Assembly: GCA_034506175.1 (NCBI GenBank)
Contig: JAPDQB010000005.1
Location: 108,770-172,769 of the forward strand
Reading direction: 5' to 3'
Length of the DNA stretch: 64,000 nucleotides
From: a candidate division KSB1 bacterium
Lineage (GTDB): Bacteria; Zhuqueibacterota; Zhuqueibacteria; Zhuqueibacterales; Zhuqueibacteraceae
Shown: piece by piece, positions 53,029 through 59,832 of the stretch
Layout: each line of letters starts with the position of its first letter
How positions within the stretch are numbered: the stretch's first letter is position 1
Notes under the pieces: generated by a model
Seen by the model: only the letters and a program-made list of their open reading frames with translations
Database searches by the model: none
Told to the model about the DNA's origin: nothing
Translations under genes and position numbers: made by a program

Positions 53029-54426
53029 TTACTTGCCCATCCAACGCAAAACCACAACTTCCTCGCGCAGTTGTGCTTTTGTCGCGGTCGCCAGGCGAGT
53101 ACGAAACAAATCAATATCAACGACTTCATATCCCAAAGATTGTGCAATGTCCGCCAATAACTGGCCGGTTCGAATCATGACGCGAAGATAGGAAGCTTGA
53201 TCGCCGACAACATAAGCCAGTTGCGCCCCCGGCTTCAATTTTTCTCGAAGTTCAGCCAAATGCCGGCTCATGCCGCCAAAATATAATTTTGTCACCTTCG
53301 CATACAACCGTTCGAAACCTGAAGTCTTGCCGAGTTCGATCCGGCGTTCCTCGATGGTCGCGGCAATGCGCTGAATTTCATCGTGTTGAGCGACCCACTG
53401 ATCATCTTCATCATTCTTATAAACGGTTCGAGTATTCGAGCGAACCAATCTTTTTTTCAGGGCTTGCAACTCTGCGCGATTATTGATAAAACCGAGCAAG
53501 ACTGATTCCAAGCGAGTCGTTCGCGTATAATCTTTTTCATTAGGATATGGCGGTGACGTAATGACAGCATCCACAGACTTCGGCGGCAATAACTGCCGCA
53601 ATTGCCGGGCGTCGGACAAGAAAACTTTCGTCTTAACATTTTTTCGGCCCTGCAGCAAGCGAAGGTCGTTAGCCATTTTCCTTATTTCCATCAACCAGGC
53701 GCCAACGACAGGCGCATCGGTTTTGGGTTTGCCTATTCCCACTTCAGGGCCAAAACGAAGATTGCTGATTGAAAAGACCAAAGCCTTGGCCAAAGCCAAC
53801 AGCTCATGGGAAAAAAACTGTTCGGCTCGATATTTTTGTAAAGTTTCGATTAAGATTAAAGTTTTGTGCAGAGGCAAAGGGCTTATTGAATCTTTGAGCA
53901 GTAGTTTTGATTTATCAGGATCCAAAACTCGTAAAGAGACTTTTTTGTTCGAATTGTTTTGAAAAAAAGGCTCGTCTTCAATGCCTTCCGATTCCATTTT
54001 TGCCATCGCCTGTTCCGCGATACGGCCAGCATGATGCAATAAACCTTCCGGAGAGACTTCCCAATTCAATTTAACTTCACTGGCAAAATGAGCCATGGGA
54101 TTGGCTTCAATACCCATGCTCGGGATGCCGAGCAATTTTGCTTCGACGAGCGTTGTGCCGGTTCCACAAAAAGGATCGAGCAAAGTTTGATGGGTTTGCA
54201 GCCCGAATTTTTCAATATAGTTTTTTACCAAATGCGGCGGGAATGAAAGCACAAAACGATACCAATCATGAACCGGCTGATCCTCCGGTTGCAGCTTGTT
54301 CATACTGCCATTGCTGCGGGGCATTTCCAAATGCGTTTTGCCTGCGCTGAAATCTATCGTCTTTGTTAGCCCGTTTTGCACGTTTGAGTAAGTTGCTTTC
54401 ATCAATCCGTCTTTGACAGAGTTCAT
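53029..54426 (-). CDS. Site-specific DNA methyltransferase (N4/N6, beta-type)
   Basis: A 465-residue amino-methyltransferase. The SAM-binding motif I LLDPFCGTGTTLVEA lies at ~82-96, and the catalytic motif IV TSPPYPNEKDYTR at ~290-302, which suits N4-cytosine or N6-adenine methylation. A long insert between them (~110-285) is probably the target-recognition region. The start could also be ATG 54402, which has a GGA nearby. The restriction enzyme gene starts 20 bp downstream. The region is AT-richer than its neighbours, as expected of a transferred R-M unit. Confidence 0.88.
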   Translation of the reverse strand: MNSVKDGLMKATYSNVQNGLTKTIDFSAGKTHLEMPRSNGSMNKLQPEDQPVHDWYRFVLSFPPHLVKNYIEKFGLQTHQTLLDPFCGTGTTLVEAKLLGIPSMGIEANPMAHFASEVKLNWEVSPEGLLHHAGRIAEQAMAKMESEGIEDEPFFQNNSNKKVSLRVLDPDKSKLLLKDSISPLPLHKTLILIETLQKYRAEQFFSHELLALAKALVFSISNLRFGPEVGIGKPKTDAPVVGAWLMEIRKMANDLRLLQGRKNVKTKVFLSDARQLRQLLPPKSVDAVITSPPYPNEKDYTRTTRLESVLLGFINNRAELQALKKRLVRSNTRTVYKNDEDDQWVAQHDEIQRIAATIEERRIELGKTSGFERLYAKVTKLYFGGMSRHLAELREKLKPGAQLAYVVGDQASYLRVMIRTGQLLADIAQSLGYEVVDIDLFRTRLATATKAQLREEVVVLRWMGK

Positions 54427-54496
54427 CGAAAATTAAAAAATTCATTAGATAGATGAATTAGTCATAGTTGGCCCTTTACGATTTGACTAAAGCCAT

Positions 54497-54892
54497 TCAA
54501 CGCTCGTCAAAATTTTCATCATCTTCATACTTGTCCTCATCCCGCACCAGCACCAAAATCGCCGATTCCGGCACGACGAGATAATTTTTGCCCTCGAATT
54601 TCAACTCCACCGCGGCTTTGCGCAGGAAGATCGCGTAATCACCGACGCGGGTTTGCAGAGGCATGTGCCGCGCCTCACGCCGAACCGGCCGCCACGGCTC
54701 ATCATCCACTTCTTTGAAATCTGGAAACGGTGTGCCGGGGCCGGTGGCGATCACGCGCCCGCCTTGCACCGATTCTTTCTCAACGACCCATCGCGGCACG
54801 TACAGGCCAACCGCGGTTTTTTCCTCACCTTCATCAGGTTCGATGAGTATCCGGTCGCCAACCACAACAAGTTTTGATTTGCGCTTTTTCAC
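54497..54892 (-). CDS. GroES-like (Cpn10-fold) protein with an insert
   Basis: The start is GTG 54892, eight bases after GGAG; 131 residues. The N-terminal strand KLVVVGDRILIEPDE and VQGGRVIATGPG are GroES features. However, the mobile-loop region reads GEEKTAVGLYVPRWVVEKES, and an insert of ~25 residues (FPDFKEVDDEPWRPVRREAR) precedes the final strands VGDYAIFLRKAAVELKFEGK. Standard GroES has ~97 residues. It lacks the usual hydrophobic IVL tripeptide at the loop tip, so GroEL binding is doubtful. It is the last gene of the nucleoside-salvage run. Confidence 0.8.
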   Translation of the reverse strand: MKKRKSKLVVVGDRILIEPDEGEEKTAVGLYVPRWVVEKESVQGGRVIATGPGTPFPDFKEVDDEPWRPVRREARHMPLQTRVGDYAIFLRKAAVELKFEGKNYLVVPESAILVLVRDEDKYEDDENFDER

Positions 54893-54950
54893 GACTTTAA
54901 CTCCATTACCGCGATAAAAAATCCGCGTTCGTCCATCAAGTCCGCGCGTG

Positions 54951-55802
54951 TTACCCAATCTCCCTCACAATCCCCCGCATCAACCGCGCAAAAGTCTCAC
55001 TGATGCGGTTCGCTGTTTCCGTCACTTCTGCATGATCGAGTTTTTGGTGGGAAAGGCCGGTCGCCAAATTCGTGATGCAGGAAATACCGAGCACGTTCAT
55101 GCGGCGATAAACCGCGGTGATGACTTCCGGCACCGTGGACATTGTCAGCGCATCGGCGCCGAGTCGGCGCGCCATCTGCACTTCAGCGGCGCTTTCGTAG
55201 CTCGGACCTTTCGAGGCCAGCAACACGCCGCGACGCAAGGGAATTTGCAGCTCTCGCGCCACGCTCATCGCCACCTCTTGCAGCTCGCGGCTGTAAGGAT
55301 CAGACATATCCGGCCAGCGCGGGCCCCACTTGTGCTCGTGTTGGCCGCGCAGCGGATTCGCAAACATCAGATTGATGTGATCATCGATCAGCATCAAATC
55401 GCCCGGCTTGAACAGCGGATTCACCCCGCCGGCGGCGTTGGTGACGATCAGCTTTTTGACGCCAATCTCGGCCATCAGATGAACCGGAAACGTCACGCGA
55501 GAAATGGGATAGCCTTCATACGTGTGAATTCTTCCCTGCATCAGCAGAATCGGCTTGCCTTCAATCTCACCCAACACCCAACGCCCAGCGTGACCTGAAA
55601 CCGTCGAAACCGGATAGTTCGGAATCACCGAGGTGGAAATGCTCACGGCCTTTTGCGCGGCGTCGGCAAACGGGCCAAGGCCGGAGCCGAGAATCGCTGC
55701 GAGCTGGGGGATCGCGCCGACTTTGGTTTTTATAAATGAAGCAGCTTGTTGGAGCAAGTGTTCGTCAACGATATGGTCCGGAACTTGATTTAAATCCGCC
55801 AT
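54951..55802 (-). CDS. Purine nucleoside phosphorylase, PNP/MTAP family
   Basis: A 283-residue trimeric-type PNP that splits purine nucleosides with phosphate. Motifs: ILGSGLGPFADA, VSGHAGRWVLGEI, GRIHTYEGYPISRVTFPVHL, VTNAAGGVNPLFKPGDLMLI, LASKGPSYESAAEVQMARRL and MSTVPEVITA. The start is taken at ATG 55802; ATG 55850 is an alternative, and neither has an ideal Shine-Dalgarno site. The tdk gene precedes it on the same strand. Confidence 0.95.
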   Translation of the reverse strand: MADLNQVPDHIVDEHLLQQAASFIKTKVGAIPQLAAILGSGLGPFADAAQKAVSISTSVIPNYPVSTVSGHAGRWVLGEIEGKPILLMQGRIHTYEGYPISRVTFPVHLMAEIGVKKLIVTNAAGGVNPLFKPGDLMLIDDHINLMFANPLRGQHEHKWGPRWPDMSDPYSRELQEVAMSVARELQIPLRRGVLLASKGPSYESAAEVQMARRLGADALTMSTVPEVITAVYRRMNVLGISCITNLATGLSHQKLDHAEVTETANRISETFARLMRGIVREIG

Positions 55803-55873
55803 GTCGGAAATTTCTCCAACTTTGAGATTTAAACATAAAGCGCAATCCATAATTTTCGCATGAGCCTTACGTT

Positions 55874-56431
55874 TTATTCCTCCGGCGGCTCGTAACATTT
55901 GCGGCAGCGCGCTTCGTACATGCCTTTGGCGCCGACCACCACGCGCTCTTTCGCGTCGGTGAGACGCTGGGTGTAACTGGCCGGCTCGCCGCATTGCATG
56001 CAAACCGCCTGCGTTTTCGTCACCTGCTCGGCGATGGCCATCAGTTGCGGCATCGGCTCGAAGGGCTTGCCGCGATAATCCATGTCGAGTCCGGCGACGA
56101 TCACGCGCTTGCCCTGCTCCGCCAGTTCGTTGCAAATCTCGACGAGATCGGCGTCGAAAAATTGCCCCTCGTCAATGCCGATCACTTGCGCCTCGTCGCT
56201 CTTTTGAAGAATCTCTCTGGCGCTGCGCACCGGAAACGAGGGCAATTTCTGCTCGTTGTGCGAGACGATATGATCATTGCTGTAGCGTTCGTCGATGGCG
56301 GGTTTGAAAATCGCCACTTTTTGCCTGGCAATTTCAGCGCGGCGCAAGCGGCGAATCAGCTCTTCAGTCTTGCCGCTGAACATGCTGCCGCAAATAATTT
56401 CGATGGAACCGGCGAGTGGATTGGCTGGCAT
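55874..56431 (-). CDS. tdk: Thymidine kinase, type II
   Basis: A 185-residue enzyme that phosphorylates thymidine for salvage. Walker A is [19 protein letters not shown] and Walker [11 protein letters not shown]; the lasso/zinc region has [13 protein letters not shown] and CRKCYEP. The length is normal for bacterial TK. In the operon it precedes the PNP gene by 71 bp. ThyX elsewhere in the window makes dTMP de novo, so the cell has both routes. Confidence 0.95.
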   Translation of the reverse strand: MPANPLAGSIEIICGSMFSGKTEELIRRLRRAEIARQKVAIFKPAIDERYSNDHIVSHNEQKLPSFPVRSAREILQKSDEAQVIGIDEGQFFDADLVEICNELAEQGKRVIVAGLDMDYRGKPFEPMPQLMAIAEQVTKTQAVCMQCGEPASYTQRLTDAKERVVVGAKGMYEARCRKCYEPPEE

Positions 56432-56461
56432 GGCTTGATATGATAGTTTCAGTCTTCCAAA

Positions 56462-56782
56462 TCAATGGTTGTAATAAAGCACTTTGCCTCCGCGACTGAT
56501 AAGCGAAGTAAAGGTCCGAGGCTCTGAAGTTGCATCTTGATATTGTTCGGGCGTCATCACAATCAGATCCATCGAGACGTGTATTTCACGAGGCAAAAGA
56601 CGGCGCAGGTAAATCGCTTTTTGGCGATTACTTTTTAGTGATGGATTTTCCCATACGACTAAAAAATCCAAATCGCTTTCCGTATCGGCCTCATCGCGTG
56701 CCTGTGAACCAAAGAGAATAATTTTTTTCGGCTGTACAGCGCGGACCCAGGTGTCACGAATAATTGAGATTTCGGGTCGCAT
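56462..56782 (-). CDS. Minimal nucleotidyltransferase (MNT) domain protein
   Basis: The product is 106 residues from ATG 56782. The nucleotidyltransferase signature GSQARDEADTESDLDFLVVW, with the catalytic Asp pair at its end, lies at about residues 25-44. MNT proteins usually pair with a HEPN toxin and can AMPylate it. Here no HEPN gene is adjacent: udk and tdk flank it. It may be an orphan antitoxin, or a remnant inserted in the salvage operon. The GSx(10)DxD active site looks intact. Confidence 0.8.
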   Translation of the reverse strand: MRPEISIIRDTWVRAVQPKKIILFGSQARDEADTESDLDFLVVWENPSLKSNRQKAIYLRRLLPREIHVSMDLIVMTPEQYQDATSEPRTFTSLISRGGKVLYYNH

Positions 56783-56857
56783 AAAACATCTTCTCGAATA
56801 TTTTTTAAAAAATGAAGGATGAATGCAAGCCCTCTTGCCTTTCACCCTCTCGCACTC

Positions 56858-57505
56858 TTAACCCTTCCCATTTCTTTTCTCATGCCGCTCTCTAAGCAGC
56901 GCTTCGATTTTGGTTTTCAACAAATCAATCGCCACCCAGTTGTAGCCGCCTTCGGGAACGATGATATCGGCATAGCGCTTCGTGGGCTCGACAAATTGCA
57001 AATGCATCGGCCGCACCGTTTTTTCGTATTGCTCGATGATGGATTGCACCGTGCGGCCGCGCTCCACCGTGTCACGCTTGAGCCGGCGGATGAAGCGAAT
57101 ATCGGGATCGGTATCGACGTACACTTTGATGTCCATCATCTCGCGCAGGCGCGGATTGTCGAGAATGAGGATGCCTTCCAAAATCACAATATCGTGCGGT
57201 CCGGCCCGCCGCGTTTCCGCCCGGCGCGTGTGCGTGGTAAAATCGTAAACCGGAATATCCACCGTCCAGCCGTTCAGCAGCTCCTCGACGTGTTGAATCA
57301 GCAATTCCGAATCAATGGAATTGGGGTGATCGAAATTCTGCGCCGCGCGCTCCTCGAAGCTGAGATGGTTCAAATTTTTGTAATACGAATCCTGCTGCAA
57401 AACCACCACCCGGTCGGAGCCGAGCTGCTGAATCATGTGTTGCACCACCAGCGTCTTGCCGGAGCCGGTGCCGCCGGCGACGCCAATCAAAATCCCTCGC
57501 GCCAT
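56858..57505 (-). CDS. udk: Uridine kinase
   Basis: A 215-residue enzyme that phosphorylates uridine and cytidine. The P-loop GVAGGTGSGKTLV is at residues 8-20; QQDSYYKNLNHLSFEER, NFDHPNSID and GRTVQSIIEQYEKTVRPMHL are typical. The gene starts one base after the cdd stop codon, so cdd and udk are tightly coupled. The C-terminus is the usual length. Confidence 0.95.
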   Translation of the reverse strand: MARGILIGVAGGTGSGKTLVVQHMIQQLGSDRVVVLQQDSYYKNLNHLSFEERAAQNFDHPNSIDSELLIQHVEELLNGWTVDIPVYDFTTHTRRAETRRAGPHDIVILEGILILDNPRLREMMDIKVYVDTDPDIRFIRRLKRDTVERGRTVQSIIEQYEKTVRPMHLQFVEPTKRYADIIVPEGGYNWVAIDLLKTKIEALLRERHEKRNGKG

Positions 57506-57506
57506 T

Positions 57507-57899
57507 TTATCTTTGTTTCAAAAAATGTTCGTCAAACGCCTCGGGCAGCAAATTTTTCAGTTCGACGCTGTGCACGTTGCCGTGTCTGTTGATGCAGACA
57601 ATTTCCAGATTTTTTGCATAATCCCACAAAACCTGCCGGCAGGCGCCGCACGGCGTGCAAAACTCCTCGGTGTCGGCCGCCACTGCCAGGCGCGTAAATT
57701 CGCGCTCGCCTTCGGAAAGCGCTTTGAATATCGCAACGCGCTCGGCGCAGCAGGTCAAGCCGTACGAGCTGGATTCGATATTGCAACCGGCATAAATCTT
57801 TCCGGCGGCCGTTTCAATCGCCGCGCCGACGTGAAAATTGGAATAAGGCGCCAAAGCTTGCAATTTGGCTTGCTGCGCCGCCGTAATGAGCATGTCCAT
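57507..57899 (-). CDS. cdd: Cytidine deaminase
   Basis: A 130-residue zinc enzyme that turns cytidine into uridine. The zinc and catalytic residues are in YGLTCCAERVAIFKALSEGE (Cys-Ala-Glu motif) and in FCTPCGACRQVLWDY; APYSNFHVGAAIET opens the fold. The product uridine is the substrate of Udk, encoded one base downstream. Two hairpin terminators of the upstream ssb gene lie before the start, so cdd needs its own promoter, which I cannot identify. Confidence 0.95.
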   Translation of the reverse strand: MDMLITAAQQAKLQALAPYSNFHVGAAIETAAGKIYAGCNIESSSYGLTCCAERVAIFKALSEGEREFTRLAVAADTEEFCTPCGACRQVLWDYAKNLEIVCINRHGNVHSVELKNLLPEAFDEHFLKQR

Positions 57900-57927
57900 T
57901 TTTACAATTTGCCAAGAATATAAAAAT

Positions 57928-57957
57928 TCTCAACCAAAATTCAAAATTTGGCTGAGA
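57928..57957 (-). terminator. Second hairpin before cdd
   Basis: TCTCA...CCAAAATT with AATTTGG...TGAGA gives an imperfect 15-base-arm hairpin, followed on the minus strand by ATTTTTATATT. It comes directly after the ssb terminator, as a back-up terminator or cdd leader structure. Confidence 0.5.
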
Positions 57958-57991
57958 AAAAAAATCCGAGCCCGAAAAGTCGAGCTCGGAT
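57957..57991 (-). terminator. Rho-independent terminator of ssb
   Basis: On the minus strand ATCCGAGC pairs with GCTCGGAT (8 bp, 12-base loop), then eight Ts follow. The ssb stop is 177 bases upstream. The 58000-58167 stretch between them contains ATTCCGGCGGAAT (58018-58030), a short palindrome of a kind often dispersed in genomes, and no gene. Confidence 0.85.
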
Positions 57992-58167
57992 CAAGTTTGA
58001 TAAGTTTTTTTCATGTCATTCCGGCGGAATCTTTTCGCGAAGTTAGATGACACTTGTAAATGCCAAAAAAGATTCTGCCAAATGAACGTTCGACTGATCT
58101 GGCGAGATTCGCGCTGCTGGGTTAGTCTCATCGACATGACGGCTTAAAGTAACCGTCCGTTCGTCGC

Positions 58168-58590
58168 TTAAAAAGGCAAATCTTCACGGTCCGCTTGCGG
58201 CGGTGGCGGAGCCAAGTCGTCGGAAGGTATTGGAATATCCGGAGCACCACTTCCTTCTTTGCGATCCAGCATTTGAAGATTTTGGACCACGACTTCGGTG
58301 GTGTAGCGTTTATTGCCGTCTTTGTCATTCCACGAACGAGTTTGCAGACGGCCTTCCAAGTAAACGAGCCGGCCCTTTTTGAGGTACTCTGCGGCTATTT
58401 CCGCAAGTTTGTTCCATACGACGATGCGGTGCCATTCCGTCTTTTCCTGTTGATTGCCTTCCTTGTCTTTGTACGTCTCATTCGTGGCTACACTAAATGT
58501 CGCCACTGCGGCTCCACCCGGCGTGTACTTCAATTCCGGATCGCCACCTAAGTGACCAATCAGCATGACTTTGTTAAGACTACGGGCCAT
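58168..58590 (-). CDS. ssb: Single-stranded DNA-binding protein
   Basis: The product is 140 residues from ATG 58590, after AGGGGG. The OB-fold core is [68 protein letters not shown] and [14 protein letters not shown] Pro/Asp-rich linker leads to the acidic tip DREDLPF, which docks partner repair proteins. It has its own promoter and terminator, so it is a single-gene unit. Confidence 0.96.
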   Translation of the reverse strand: MARSLNKVMLIGHLGGDPELKYTPGGAAVATFSVATNETYKDKEGNQQEKTEWHRIVVWNKLAEIAAEYLKKGRLVYLEGRLQTRSWNDKDGNKRYTTEVVVQNLQMLDRKEGSGAPDIPIPSDDLAPPPPQADREDLPF

Positions 58591-58677
58591 AAAAGCCCCC
58601 TTTCCTGAAAAAAAGTTCAAACTCTTTCCCGGCGTTTCAGTGCTGCGCCGAAGTCTGCCGAGCATGAATTGTAGAGA

Positions 58678-58706
58678 AGATTAACAAATTTTTTTGTCGT
58701 TGTCAA
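58678..58706 (-). promoter_or_regulatory. Predicted sigma-70 promoter of ssb
   Basis: On the minus strand TTGACA (58706-58701), a 17-base spacer, TAATCT (58683-58678). The -35 is consensus. The start codon is 87 bases downstream. Confidence 0.7.
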
Positions 58707-58728
58707 GTCTTTTGTTGCGTTTTAAAAA

Positions 58729-59736
58729 CTATCGTTTGCCTTGCAAAAATTCCTCCGCTTCTTTCACATCATCGTGGCTGCCGATAATCAGCGGCGTGCG
58801 CTGGTGCAAGTCGGTCGGCTGAATATCCAAAACCCGCTGCTGGCCATTGCTCACCGCGCCGCCGGCTTGCTCGACGATGAGACCCAACGGATTGGCCTCA
58901 TAAAGCAGGCGCAATTTGCCTTTCGGACTCTTCTTATCCGCCGGGTAAAGAAAGATGCCGCCATAAAGCAAATTGCGGTGAAAGTCCGACACCAGAGAGC
59001 CGATGTAACGCGACGAATAGGGTCGACCGGTCGCCTTGTCGGGTGTTTTCAAATGCTCGATATAGCGCCGCGTGTTGTCATCCCAATTGTGGGTGTTGCC
59101 CTCGTTGATGCTGTAAATTTTTCCGCGTTTGGGAATTTGAATATTCTCGTGCGACAACAAAAACTCGCCGACAGTCGGATCGAGTGTAAAGCCGTGCACG
59201 CCGAGTCCGGCCGTGTAAACCAAAAGTGTCGACGAGCCGTAGATGACATAACCGGCGCCGATTTGTTTCGAGCCGGGCTGCAGGCAGTCTTCCAACGTGC
59301 CGCGCTCGCCGGGGCTGATTTTGCGATGAATCGAGAAAATCGTGCCGATGCTGACGTTGGCGTCGATGTTGGACGAGCCGTCGAGCGGATCGTACAGCAG
59401 AACGTAATGACCGCATTTGAACTCTTCGGGAATGGGGATAATGTCTTCGCGCTCTTCGCAGGCCATGACGCACAAGCGGCCGGTGTGATCCATGGCGCGA
59501 AAAATCACCTCATCGGCAAACTCATCGAGCTTGCGCACCTCCTCGCCCTGCACGTTCTCGGCGCCGGTGTAGCCGAGAATATCCGCCAGCCCGGCGCGGC
59601 GCACTTCCCGTGAAATGACTTTTGCCGCAAACGCAATGTCGTACAACAGCGCCGAAAATTCGCCGGTGGCCTGTGGAAATTGTTTCTGCTGCTCGATGAT
59701 GTGACGCTCGATGGTCACGAGTCTTTTGGTGGGCAT
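58729..59736 (-). CDS. fbp: Fructose-1,6-bisphosphatase class 1
   Basis: A 335-residue gluconeogenic phosphatase, FBPase class I. The metal-binding motif [20 protein letters not shown] is present, with EGNTHNWDD and the sugar-binding [21 protein letters not shown] and [26 protein letters not shown] precedes ATG 59736. Together with rpiA it covers central sugar metabolism. The fbp promoter lies directly upstream, so it is not coupled to the glycosidase gene at 59833. Confidence 0.96.
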   Translation of the reverse strand: MPTKRLVTIERHIIEQQKQFPQATGEFSALLYDIAFAAKVISREVRRAGLADILGYTGAENVQGEEVRKLDEFADEVIFRAMDHTGRLCVMACEEREDIIPIPEEFKCGHYVLLYDPLDGSSNIDANVSIGTIFSIHRKISPGERGTLEDCLQPGSKQIGAGYVIYGSSTLLVYTAGLGVHGFTLDPTVGEFLLSHENIQIPKRGKIYSINEGNTHNWDDNTRRYIEHLKTPDKATGRPYSSRYIGSLVSDFHRNLLYGGIFLYPADKKSPKGKLRLLYEANPLGLIVEQAGGAVSNGQQRVLDIQPTDLHQRTPLIIGSHDDVKEAEEFLQGKR

Positions 59737-59796
59737 GGCTTTTCTCCTTCGCGCGATGGGGTGATGTGATTCTCGATATTTTAAAAGCAGTGGAGA

Positions 59797-59825
59797 AATA
59801 TAAAAACTTTATCAATAAAATTCAA
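59797..59825 (-). promoter_or_regulatory. Predicted sigma-70 promoter of fbp
   Basis: On the minus strand TTGAAT (59825-59820), 17 bases, TATATT (59802-59797). The -35 lies 8 bases from the stop codon of the glycosidase gene. Confidence 0.55.
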
Positions 59826-59832
59826 CACTTTC

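Noticed and set aside
54951..56135. Longer version of the purine nucleoside phosphorylase starting at 56135
   Set aside because: The extra N-terminus is antisense-like Arg-rich sequence overlapping tdk; family alignment starts near ATG 55802.
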